A stretch of 16,774 nt of DNA from JBGTGG01 sp041746855. Lineage in GTDB: Bacteria; Bacteroidota; Bacteroidia; Cytophagales; Cyclobacteriaceae. The notes below the pieces were generated by a model that did not search any database, had not been told where the DNA came from, and saw only the letters and a list, made by a program, of their open reading frames with translations. The stretch lies in NCBI GenBank assembly GCA_041746855.1, contig JBGTGG010000409.1, positions 1-16,774 of the forward strand, in the 5' to 3' direction. Of this stretch, positions 6,739 to 14,827 are shown one piece after another. The translations under genes were made by a program, and so were the position numbers. The first letter of the stretch is position 1; each line of letters starts with the position of its first letter.

Positions 6739-8298
6739 TTAATTGTCCCAAAATACGCGTGCGGTTAGATTATCCTCACCACCCATCGCAGCTACTGCAG
6801 CCGGATAGTTCGGGTTTGCGGAACCTTCACGATCCGGATAGGTCATCCTTCTGGCAAATCCACCTTGAAGTAAATCATTATAGGTATTTGGTTCCAAGTC
6901 CGGAAATCCAGTTCTTCTAAAGTTGGCAAACGCTTCCGTACCATTTCTGAAATTCACAATCCAGTATTGTGTGTTGATCAACTCTAGTGCATCTGCAGGA
7001 TTATACGCAACATCGGGTTGCGCAAGGTATGCAGTAATTTCCGCACCCGTTATTGGAGTGGTACCAGGATAAAGTGAATAGATTTGCATATCGGCAGTGA
7101 TTGCGTTCTCATAATAGGTCTCTGCTTGCGCATCACCACCGGGAATCCAACCACGCTTTGCCGCCTCTGCAAGCAACAAGGAAGTCTGCGCATAGGTAAC
7201 CCAAAAATCAGGAGCTGCCGGTGATGCCGTTACCCAAATGTTGTATTGCGAATAATTAAGACCTCCTCCTCTAATTCCCCTGTAACCAAGTCCTGTATCT
7301 GCAAGATCTACCTCATCAACTCCAATTGGAACTCCAAATTGGTTGGCCAAATCCGTATCCGGGTCAGGGTCACTTCCCACTTGGCCCGGGTCAGTAAACG
7401 TTGCAAAAATAAATTTACCACGTGGATCATTGGTGTTCTTCATCTGATCAACGAAAGGCTCAGCCGCATAGTTGAACTGCGAGAAGTTCCTTAAGTTATT
7501 ATTGGTTGCCTGTACAAATAATGATCCATCATACTTAACATAAGCGTTATCCGCATTAGAGGTCATCACCCCTCCTGCAAATGCTTCCGCAACAATGTCT
7601 TCAGCTTTTGTTGGATTGATTTTAGAATACCGCATGCCCAATCGTAACAGCAAGGAGTTGCCAAGTTTTTTCCATTTTGCCACTTGCGTAGCGACATCCG
7701 GTGATGGGATTTCCGCATTGGCACCATAGAAAAGGTCAGCAGAAACAAAATCACCACTGGTATTGAAGGCAGCCAATGCTGTTTTAATCTCATTGTATAA
7801 GTCATCATAGATTGCTGCGTCATTATCATACGCTGGAAAAAATATTCCATCACTCACCGCTTTGCCCGCATCGAAGTAAGGAACATACCCATAGGTATCC
7901 ACGATGCCCATAAATGTTTGAGCTTTCCAAATTCGGATCATGCTCAACAAGTTTACTCGCGTAGTACCTTCTCCTAATACGTTCATTGCTTGAATCATAT
8001 TTCTGAGTGTCGCAGGGTATGATTGATCCCATTTCGGATTGTTCACACCATCAATATCGGCATTGAAATTAAACCCAAGCGTAGCTCCCTGATTGTAGGG
8101 ATTTACAAACTGCTGAACAATGGTGTGTTCCGCTTCATAGGTTCCGAGGTGTGTACGTTGTGCCCCGGCAAAAAGGATTGCAGGATCAATATCGGTTACC
8201 GCATACGGATTGGTATTGATCTCAACAAAATCTTTATCGCACGCCCCAGATATCAAGAGGACAAAAAATAGAAGTATATAATGCTTTATCGATTTCAT
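6739..8298 (-). CDS. SusD/RagB-family outer-membrane glycan-binding lipoprotein (SusD-like 2 group)
   Basis: This surface lipoprotein captures oligosaccharides and forms the lid of the SusC channel. I chose the start at 8298 (MKSIKHYILLFF; 519 residues) because it begins directly with the lipoprotein signal and lies 4 bases after the SusC stop. An earlier ATG at 8316 would add six residues and overlap SusC. The signal ends in LLISGAC with the lipidated Cys at residue 20, followed by DKDF, acidic as expected for surface export in this phylum. The mature start, VEINTNPYAVTDIDPAILF, is typical of the SusD-like 2 (SusD/RagB) group. The middle contains a DPDPDTD loop that could bind calcium. The glycan cannot be read from the sequence, but the neighbouring arabinofuranosidases suggest arabinose-rich chains. 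A strong terminator follows the gene. Confidence 0.93.
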   Translation of the reverse strand: MKSIKHYILLFFVLLISGACDKDFVEINTNPYAVTDIDPAILFAGAQRTHLGTYEAEHTIVQQFVNPYNQGATLGFNFNADIDGVNNPKWDQSYPATLRNMIQAMNVLGEGTTRVNLLSMIRIWKAQTFMGIVDTYGYVPYFDAGKAVSDGIFFPAYDNDAAIYDDLYNEIKTALAAFNTSGDFVSADLFYGANAEIPSPDVATQVAKWKKLGNSLLLRLGMRYSKINPTKAEDIVAEAFAGGVMTSNADNAYVKYDGSLFVQATNNNLRNFSQFNYAAEPFVDQMKNTNDPRGKFIFATFTDPGQVGSDPDPDTDLANQFGVPIGVDEVDLADTGLGYRGIRGGGLNYSQYNIWVTASPAAPDFWVTYAQTSLLLAEAAKRGWIPGGDAQAETYYENAITADMQIYSLYPGTTPITGAEITAYLAQPDVAYNPADALELINTQYWIVNFRNGTEAFANFRRTGFPDLEPNTYNDLLQGGFARRMTYPDREGSANPNYPAAVAAMGGEDNLTARVFWDN

Positions 8299-8302
8299 AA
8301 TT

Positions 8303-11300
8303 CTAGAATTTAACATTTAAACTGAAATTGAAACTACGGGCAGTCGGCAACGAGGAGTTCTCATAGCCAGCTCGGAAGTCCCCAGAAGATTGGATAGCTT
8401 CAGGATCCAACCCCGGAAGGTCTTTATAGAGAATCGCAAGGTTGCGCGCGGATGCTGATACAGAAAGCCCTCTTATAAATTCCAGGGTCGGTACACTTCT
8501 AACTAAATCGGTTAGGTTATAGGATATCGATACGTTTCTTAGCTTGACAAAATCAGACTTAAACGTGAATGGATCACCAATTTGCTGATTTCTGTAATCC
8601 GCATAAAAACCCTGTAAATTTGTAACCACACTGGTGTTGGGTGTACCATCATCATAAACCCCAGGGAACGTTAAACCAGCTTCACCTTCCCTGCGTCCTT
8701 CCAATGAAAGCTTGGAGTGTCCTTGTCTCAACATGTTCAGGTGTGTGGACGATAGAATCGTGCCCCCAAGTTTATAGTCAATGAATATTCCAACACTCAG
8801 GTTTTTATAACTAAAGGTGTTGTTCCAACCTCCTGTAAACTTAGGGATAGAGCTTCCCACGGGAAGAAAGCCATTTGTTAATTCCCCGCCTGGAGTATTT
8901 GCATTGGTTGCCCGCAAGCCACCGGTTGGTGTCACAAGAATATCTCCATTGTCATTTCGCAAATATGTTCTTGTATAGAGTTGGTTCATCGGCAGCCCTT
9001 CCGTATAGCGCAGCTCTCCTAAAAATTCGTTTCCTGTTCCATTAAAATACAACACCAACAAGGTTCCATTATCATTGCCTACATCCAATACCTTTGTTGC
9101 CAGGAAGGTGTTGTTCCAGGAACTTACCCATCTGAAATCACCACGCTCTAAAGCTGTGACTTCGATCAATGATTCCAGACCACTGTTTTGCAAAGAAGCC
9201 CTGTTTTGTTTGCTTTCCGGATATCCGGATGCATTGGAAATAGGAATATTTAATATTTGGTCAGTTGTTACTTTTTTAAAGGCACCTACATCCACCAACA
9301 ACTTGTTATTGAACATCCGCATCTCCACTCCAATCTCCTGCTCTGTTACAAGAAATGGTTCAATGAATGGATTGGGGGCCAAATTACCAGCGATAGTAGC
9401 TATTGTCTGACCATTAAATTGATTTGGATTGATAGCATATGTTAATTGTCCCTCGTAGGGGCCTGCACCATTTCCACTACCTGCCCGTGCCCAACCACCT
9501 CTTAATTTACCATAGGTAAGCCAACTTTGGTTGGTAAGCAGTTCAGAGAAAATAAAACTACCGGTAACGGAGGGATAAGGCTGACTGTTCTTTTCTGGAT
9601 TCAATGGGGAGAACCAGTCAGTCCTATGAGTTAAATTTAAATAAAACATTCCATTATATCCGAATTCAGCCCAACCATAAAGGGAATTAACACGTGTTTC
9701 GTTAAACCCGTACCCTTGGTTTTGAATGGTTCCATTGGCAATAGAATACAAATCTGGCACCACAAAATTGCTTGAGTTCTGGTCCATTCGCTGCCATCTG
9801 GTGCGATAGGTGTTGCCACCCACACTTGCATCTATAGAGAACTTTCCAAATTCCTTTGTACCACCAATCAGGAAGTCGGCATTGATTTCGGTCGAAATAT
9901 CTTGCAATAAATTGTATGTCCCTTTATACGTACCGTCCCCTTGAAAAGGGTTATCTGTACCGGTTCCACTCAACCGGTCCCATTCTGAAAATGAATTACC
10001 ATAATCATAGTTCATTCTGCCCTGTGCATACAGCCAATCTGTAAATTGATAGCGTAATGTTGCAGTTCCCAAAAAGCGGTTTCTAATATCCTTATAATAC
10101 TGTCCGTTTTGTATCGGGTAGTACGGGTTATTGATGGTCCCCAAAAATCCATTCGTCTTATATTCTGCTCCGTTTGCAGGATTCATTGCACTTTCACGGT
10201 ACGCTTCAATTGGTGTAGAGACTCCCATCCGGTTAAAAAAGTTAACAGCACCATCACCCTGTGTACCGATTTGCGGTGGATTTAAATAATTTTCATTCGC
10301 ATAGTTGATGTTCAACTGCATCGTGAGCTTCTTTGTTAATTCATGATTTATACCCACATTAAGAATCCTTTTCTTATACTCGTTTAGTGGCTGAATACCA
10401 TCCGCATCTACGTTGGAAAAGGACACACGGAAACTTCCCTTTGCACTTCCACCTGATACTGCAATCGTGTTGGTAAAGTCTGTACCGAGTTGTAAAAAAT
10501 CATATAACATAGAGGGGTTTGCAGAATAAGGTCGCATCACTCCATCAAAATTCATTACAGGAGTGCCATCAAGCCGCGCCCCAAAACCAAATTGCCCTTG
10601 GGATTGCGCCTCCCCTTGGGTTTGTGGTTTATTACCATTTTGTCCTATACCATACTCCGTCTGTTGAATCTCATGCAAGAAATCCAACGGCTTTGAAGTG
10701 GTGAAACTGGAGGTAAACTCAACACCAATACCCTGGCTTTTTTGACCTGATTTAGTGGTAATGATAATCGCGCCATTTGCAGCCCGTGAACCATAGAGTG
10801 CAGCTGCAGGAGCACCCTTTAATACCGTCATGCTCTCAATGTCATCGGGATTAATGTTCTGTAAATTATCACCCCTGTCACGTTGTTGTCCTGCACCATC
10901 AGCGCCGCGTGCATCCTGACTCATTGGAAGTCCATTAATAACAATCAGTGGTGCATTATTTTGACCAGCAAAGGCAGCCTGACCCCGTAATCGTATTTGT
11001 GTACTGGAACCCGCACCGGCTGCCGGGGGTGTTATGTTCAATCCTGCAACGCGTCCTACCAATGATTCCATTACATTCGTTGTTCGGTTGGTAATCAATT
11101 CATCTGTCTTCACTGAAGTTGCCGCATACCCTAGTTTCTTGGATTCCTTTTTAACCCCTAAAGCAGTAACCATTACTTCTTCCAAGGATGTTAAATCAGG
11201 TTGAAGGGTAACGTCAATCGAAGTTCTTCCTTCTGCTGAGACTTCTTGTAACGCATAGCCTACAAACGAAAAAACCAACGTGCTGGTGGTAGAAGAAACA

Positions 11301-11542
11301 TTGAGTGAGAATGTTCCATCAGCACCTGTAACTGTACCATTGCTCGTTCCCTTTTCAATAACATTGACACCCGGAAAAGCCGCACCGAATTCGTCTAAAA
11401 CTGTTCCTCTGATTGTCTGTTGTTGATAGTTTAACGGTGCATCCGTGACCGTGACTCCTGCCCCTCGCGAGGCGTTGGCATGATTGCATACCACCGATGA
11501 AAGCAGTATGCAAAATGAAAATAGCAAGTAGCGTTTTCTCAT
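8303..11542 (-). CDS. SusC/RagA-family TonB-linked outer-membrane transporter
   Basis: This 1079-residue protein is a full-length SusC-type porin that imports oligosaccharides using TonB energy. A Sec signal (about 1-24, cut after ANA) precedes a carboxypeptidase-regulatory-like domain (about 43-115: IRGTVLDEFGAAFPGVNV ... GTFSLNV ... FSFVGY). A TonB-box-like segment EEVMVTALGV follows at 121-130. The plug domain runs from about 135 to 270 with RLRGQAAFAG, PLIVINGLPM, DDIESMTVLKGAPAAALYG and ANGAIIITTKSG, all SusC signatures. The rest is the beta-barrel, ending in NFSLNVKF with the terminal Phe needed for barrel insertion. It is the first gene of the SusCD pair and has about 360 bases upstream with possible operator repeats. 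No HTCS or anti-sigma-linked N-terminal signalling extension is seen, so control must come from elsewhere. Confidence 0.96.
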   Translation of the reverse strand: MRKRYLLFSFCILLSSVVCNHANASRGAGVTVTDAPLNYQQQTIRGTVLDEFGAAFPGVNVIEKGTSNGTVTGADGTFSLNVSSTTSTLVFSFVGYALQEVSAEGRTSIDVTLQPDLTSLEEVMVTALGVKKESKKLGYAATSVKTDELITNRTTNVMESLVGRVAGLNITPPAAGAGSSTQIRLRGQAAFAGQNNAPLIVINGLPMSQDARGADGAGQQRDRGDNLQNINPDDIESMTVLKGAPAAALYGSRAANGAIIITTKSGQKSQGIGVEFTSSFTTSKPLDFLHEIQQTEYGIGQNGNKPQTQGEAQSQGQFGFGARLDGTPVMNFDGVMRPYSANPSMLYDFLQLGTDFTNTIAVSGGSAKGSFRVSFSNVDADGIQPLNEYKKRILNVGINHELTKKLTMQLNINYANENYLNPPQIGTQGDGAVNFFNRMGVSTPIEAYRESAMNPANGAEYKTNGFLGTINNPYYPIQNGQYYKDIRNRFLGTATLRYQFTDWLYAQGRMNYDYGNSFSEWDRLSGTGTDNPFQGDGTYKGTYNLLQDISTEINADFLIGGTKEFGKFSIDASVGGNTYRTRWQRMDQNSSNFVVPDLYSIANGTIQNQGYGFNETRVNSLYGWAEFGYNGMFYLNLTHRTDWFSPLNPEKNSQPYPSVTGSFIFSELLTNQSWLTYGKLRGGWARAGSGNGAGPYEGQLTYAINPNQFNGQTIATIAGNLAPNPFIEPFLVTEQEIGVEMRMFNNKLLVDVGAFKKVTTDQILNIPISNASGYPESKQNRASLQNSGLESLIEVTALERGDFRWVSSWNNTFLATKVLDVGNDNGTLLVLYFNGTGNEFLGELRYTEGLPMNQLYTRTYLRNDNGDILVTPTGGLRATNANTPGGELTNGFLPVGSSIPKFTGGWNNTFSYKNLSVGIFIDYKLGGTILSSTHLNMLRQGHSKLSLEGRREGEAGLTFPGVYDDGTPNTSVVTNLQGFYADYRNQQIGDPFTFKSDFVKLRNVSISYNLTDLVRSVPTLEFIRGLSVSASARNLAILYKDLPGLDPEAIQSSGDFRAGYENSSLPTARSFNFSLNVKF

Positions 11543-11902
11543 AGTTTAAGGGGTTATAAGTGATTAAATTTGGTTACGATTAAAGTGTATTTTTTACAAT
11601 TATTATTAATCGAATGTAGCAGACTTAAAATTTATTTACTTCCAAAAATCTACAGTGGTTGTTTTTGCACACGTTTGCGGAGGCGTTTGCACGGTTTTAT
11701 GGTTATTTGGCGGGTTTGAAGGAATATGTGGCTGGCCTATATTTAAACTTTTCAGGTGAATATTGAACACTTCTGCCTTGTCACGATAAGCTTTTCAGAA
11801 CGTATAATTGAGATAATGCGAGGCGAAGTTAATTTCAGGTTTTAATAAGGCTTTATTCTTATCATTTTTATCAACGGAGCTTCACTGATACTTTGTTTGT
11901 GT
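11543..11902 (-). promoter_or_regulatory. Leader/promoter region of SusC-SusD
   Basis: This 360-base gap lies between the dehydrogenase stop and the SusC start, with both genes on the minus strand. It holds the repeat cluster described separately. On the minus strand it also holds TAGATTTTTGG (11652 down to 11642), one base off the Bacteroidota -7 consensus TAnnTTTG, about 100 bases before the SusC ATG. No clear TTG box is found at the expected -33 spacing; that stretch is occupied by the repeats, as would fit a site that needs an activator or is blocked by a repressor. I see no open frame of note and no clear terminator for the dehydrogenase gene. Confidence 0.45.
11664..11694. promoter_or_regulatory. 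Cluster of TTTGC/GCAAA repeats, candidate regulator-binding site
   Basis: TTTGC occurs three times in 27 bases (11664-11668, 11674-11678, 11686-11690). CGTTTGC is exactly repeated with a 12-base period, and TTTGCAC appears at both ends. The central GCACACGTTTGC (11667-11678) is one base away from the palindrome GCAAACGTTTGC, which resembles LacI/GalR-family operators. It is the most ordered sequence in an otherwise AT-rich leader and lies about 125-150 bases upstream of the SusC start. A half-site array for the AraC regulator is another possibility, since AraC proteins often bind direct repeats. Confidence 0.5.
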
Positions 11903-12916
11903 TTAAAATTCAATCATCGCCTTGATAACCCCCGAAGACGGTTCCAGCCACTGATCAAAAACTGAAGCAACGTCATTGAATTTTGCCCGATGTGTGATGT
12001 AGATGGATGGTTTCACTTCTCCATTTTTTAATGCAGCAACAACATTTTGAAAGTCTTCGCGTGTTGCATTTCGGCTGCTCATCAGGGTTCCTTCCCGTTT
12101 ATGAAATTCCGCGTGACTAAATGAGATGTCACCTCTTTGTAATCCTATGATTACATACCGTGCACTATGCGCCATGAAATTAAAAGCACTGTTTATCGCA
12201 TTCTTATTTCCTGTAGCATCTATAATCACCGTTGGCATATCCCCATCGGTGAGTTCACGAAGTTGTTCTGTAACATCTGCTGCCATTGCATTAATGGTAT
12301 GCGCTACATTCAATTTTTCATTGCAGAATTTTAACCGTTGTTCGTTGACGTCCATGGCAATAACCTGTGCTCCCGCAATGTGTGCAAACTCCATTGTGCA
12401 CAACCCAATGGGTCCTGCACCGATCACCACTACAAATTCACCCGGATAAATTCCCGCGCGTCTAACACCATGCGCACCAATGGCAAGCGGTTCAACCAAC
12501 GCGAGCTCATCCAAACTTATACCATCACCGTGCAATAAAGAACCGGAAGGAACAGAAAGGTATTCGGCCATTCCGCCATCAATGTGCACGCCACACACCT
12601 GAATACTCACACAACAATTTGGTTTCCCTGTACGGCATGCAATGCATTTCCCACACGAGAAGTAAGGAATGAAGGAAACAATCTCCCCGACTTTAAAACC
12701 TGGGGCATTGTCAAATGAAACTAATTCCCCCGACAATTCATGTCCAAGTATCCGTGGATAGCTGAGAAAAGGTTGCGTTCCTTCAAAAGCATGCAGATCG
12801 GTACCACATACACCAATGCGTTTAATTTTTATAATCGCATGATCCGGTGATTGCAACGGAGCTGGGCTTTCCTTGTATTCAAATTTCCGTGGCTCAACAC
12901 ACACCAATGTTTTCAT
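11903..12916 (-). CDS. Zinc-dependent MDR-family alcohol/polyol/sugar dehydrogenase
   Basis: This 337-residue cytoplasmic protein is a medium-chain dehydrogenase like sorbitol, threonine and L-galactonate-5-dehydrogenases, oxidising a secondary alcohol of a sugar, polyol or sugar acid with NAD. Catalytic zinc ligands are C37 (GVCGTDLH) and H59-E60 (LGHE). The structural zinc site is complete with C88, C91, C94 and C102. The Rossmann motif VIGAGPIGL (164-172) is followed by D189 (AMDVNEQR), which favours NAD over NADP. No export signal is present. It follows the GH43 gene by 81 bases in the same direction and may be co-transcribed with it. Candidate substrates are L-arabinose or another released pentose, L-arabinitol or a hexonate. 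Zinc MDR enzymes serve as the pentose dehydrogenase in archaeal D-arabinose oxidation, but the family does not fix the substrate. Confidence 0.9.
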   Translation of the reverse strand: MKTLVCVEPRKFEYKESPAPLQSPDHAIIKIKRIGVCGTDLHAFEGTQPFLSYPRILGHELSGELVSFDNAPGFKVGEIVSFIPYFSCGKCIACRTGKPNCCVSIQVCGVHIDGGMAEYLSVPSGSLLHGDGISLDELALVEPLAIGAHGVRRAGIYPGEFVVVIGAGPIGLCTMEFAHIAGAQVIAMDVNEQRLKFCNEKLNVAHTINAMAADVTEQLRELTDGDMPTVIIDATGNKNAINSAFNFMAHSARYVIIGLQRGDISFSHAEFHKREGTLMSSRNATREDFQNVVAALKNGEVKPSIYITHRAKFNDVASVFDQWLEPSSGVIKAMIEF

Positions 12917-12972
12917 CTTTCTTTACGTATTCTTTAGCACTTGTTAAAAAAATAGCCACTTCTTTATTCAAT

Positions 12973-12994
12973 TACCAAACTCATTCATTTGGTA
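12973..12994 (-). repeat. Small stem-loop just after the GH43 stop codon
   Basis: TACCAAA (12973-12979) and TTTGGTA (12988-12994) form a perfect 7-bp stem with an 8-base loop, 3 bases past the GH43 stop on the minus strand. No T-run follows directly; a seven-T run appears about 20 bases later. It may be a weak terminator or an RNA processing or stability hairpin between the GH43 and dehydrogenase messages. Such a short stem could also be chance. Confidence 0.35.
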
Positions 12995-12997
12995 TTG

Positions 12998-14782
12998 CTA
13001 CTTCGGCAATGCATCATTGGCGTATGTTGCATATAAACCTAACAGGGTTCCGGTAAAACCTCCGGCTACATTCGTGGAAAGAATATCACCGGAAACCACA
13101 CCGCCCAGATTGACAAATTCATTTCCTTCGAGCGCATACCCAAACTGGTATTCATCACCGTTTGCTTTTACTTGTAGACGAACAGGTTTTGTGATGGCGA
13201 TGATTTTGCTGGCGATGATTTCAGATTTCAATTCACGCTCTCTCCCTCTTCCCAACGTTTCGTTTCGTTGTAAAACCAACACATACTCTTGCCCTACTTT
13301 CGTCACACCAAATACATAATTGGATCCTTCATTTTGCAAACACGTGATCCCAGCCAATTCCATTTCTGAAGTGGGTTTGTAATCCAGTGATGTTTCAAAA
13401 GAAAAAGTTTTATGTTGTTGTCTGTAGAATAATGTGGAGGTTGGCTTCATTTCTTTAATGTTGGTCCCAAAAGGATTTATCTGCAAACCATTTTTGGTTT
13501 TGGAAATAAATGCTTCACGCGGCCCGCGCAATCCAATCCAGCGGTAATCAAGTTTTTCAGTGGTAAAATTCTCAGTGTAGGTAAAGTTTCCGTTCGGGAA
13601 ATATCCAGGTTCGTTTGTTTTGTTTTTTACTCCTTCCGGCATTTTTAATTTTGGTGACATCGGTACCAGTCCATTTTCAAAAACCGGAAATTCACCCGAC
13701 CAATCAACGGGAAGGATAAAGGTTTCGCGTCCGGTAGTTACCCTGTCTTTTTCGTTTGGTCGAATGGCTAGAAATACACCATAATATTTATTGTCAGGTC
13801 CCAACACTAAATCTGCATGGCCCGCCCAATCGACTTTATTGGCGCGATCTTTTGGAAAGTGTCGCTGTGTAAGGATGGGATTGCTGGGTGCTGGCACATA
13901 CGGCCCCTTCGGTTTATCGCTAACGAAAATAACTTCGCTATGCCATCCCCCGGTACCTCCTTCGGCACACATCAGGTAGTAGCGTCCGTCTTTTTTATAG
14001 ATGTGGGGTGCTTCGATCCAAATTGGTTTCTTCGTAATATCCACACCTCCATCCACGATCACGATATCCGTGCCTGCAATTACCTGGTCCTTCTCTAAAT
14101 CATATTCCCAAATCTTGATTACTCTGTGCCCATTGTATTGTTCTTTCTCTTTTAACGGAGCATCGTTATGAACTACATAGGCTTTGCCATCATCATCAAA
14201 AAAAATAGAAGGATCAATTCCGTTGAAATCCATTTTGATCGGTTCACTCCAACCTTTCATCGGATCTTTAGTTTTTACAATGAGATTTCCCCCTACCGGT
14301 GCTGCAAATGCAGTGGTGATCATGTAGAAGGTATCGTTGTAAGGATTATACGTTATCCCTGGCGCGTACACCCCGGCACTTATTCCCGTGTTATGCACAT
14401 CCAATTGTGATACACGATCCAATACATGACCGATCTGCTTCCAGTTCACCAAATCTTTCGAATGAAAAATGGGCACACCCGGAAACATCGCGAAGGATGA
14501 ACATACCATATAATAATCATCACCCTTTTGGGTGATGGCCGGATCCGGATAACAACCTTGCAGGATCGGATTATAAAATTCATCAGGACCCAATGGGTTG
14601 TCTTTGTAAACCTGATCATCACCCTGATAAACAACATTGGAAAATACCGGAGCATTCTTCGCAGTCTTTCCTTTTGATTGGCCGAATGCGTCAAACTCCA
14701 CGCAGCAAATAATGGCTACTAAAGCCGATACTAAAATAAATTTTCTTTTCATGGTTGTAATGGATGTATATATACGGTTCAT
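12998..14782 (-). CDS. Glycoside hydrolase family 43 protein, secreted (arabinofuranosidase/xylosidase type)
   Basis: This 594-residue enzyme removes alpha-L-arabinofuranosyl or beta-xylosyl residues with inversion. The five-bladed propeller shows the three catalytic acids: D80 in GCYPDPA (base), D190 in GIDPS (pKa modulator) and E257 in WIEAPHIYK (acid). H322 in the AGHADLV motif probably contributes to the central metal site. Residues from about 400 on form a concanavalin-like C-terminal domain of the beta-xylosidase type (LDYRWIGLRGPREAF ... FSFETSLDYKP). A Sec signal peptide begins at Met11 (MKRKFILVSALVAI ... FGQ). The true start may therefore be 14752 instead of 14782, because the first ten residues add nothing typical. 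It follows the GH127/146 gene by 45 bases, so the two act as a pair on arabinose-containing glycans. The exact linkage is not predictable. Confidence 0.93.
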   Translation of the reverse strand: MNRIYTSITTMKRKFILVSALVAIICCVEFDAFGQSKGKTAKNAPVFSNVVYQGDDQVYKDNPLGPDEFYNPILQGCYPDPAITQKGDDYYMVCSSFAMFPGVPIFHSKDLVNWKQIGHVLDRVSQLDVHNTGISAGVYAPGITYNPYNDTFYMITTAFAAPVGGNLIVKTKDPMKGWSEPIKMDFNGIDPSIFFDDDGKAYVVHNDAPLKEKEQYNGHRVIKIWEYDLEKDQVIAGTDIVIVDGGVDITKKPIWIEAPHIYKKDGRYYLMCAEGGTGGWHSEVIFVSDKPKGPYVPAPSNPILTQRHFPKDRANKVDWAGHADLVLGPDNKYYGVFLAIRPNEKDRVTTGRETFILPVDWSGEFPVFENGLVPMSPKLKMPEGVKNKTNEPGYFPNGNFTYTENFTTEKLDYRWIGLRGPREAFISKTKNGLQINPFGTNIKEMKPTSTLFYRQQHKTFSFETSLDYKPTSEMELAGITCLQNEGSNYVFGVTKVGQEYVLVLQRNETLGRGRERELKSEIIASKIIAITKPVRLQVKANGDEYQFGYALEGNEFVNLGGVVSGDILSTNVAGGFTGTLLGLYATYANDALPK

Positions 14783-14827
14783 AGTTGTTAATTTCTTACA
14801 TTCTAATTAAGCTGTTCTTAAATATTA

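Noticed and set aside
8299..8316. Upstream ATG for SusD at 8316
   Set aside because: It would overlap the SusC tail and place six residues before a normal lipoprotein signal; the start at 8298 fits better.
11664..11694. Repeat cluster considered as a CRISPR remnant
   Set aside because: Units are only 5-7 bases and spaced by about 10-12 bases; there are no repeat/spacer lengths or cas genes. A regulator site fits better.
11840..11880. AATAA/TTATT stem after the dehydrogenase gene as a terminator
   Set aside because: The stem is only five A/T pairs and no T-run follows on the minus strand.
12126..12449. 107-codon plus-strand frame inside the dehydrogenase gene
   Set aside because: It is a shadow of a well-recognised MDR gene on the other strand and has no domain pattern of its own.
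14753..14782. Extra ten residues at the start of the GH43 protein as a regulatory leader
   Set aside because: They only precede a normal Sec signal and are best read as start-site ambiguity.
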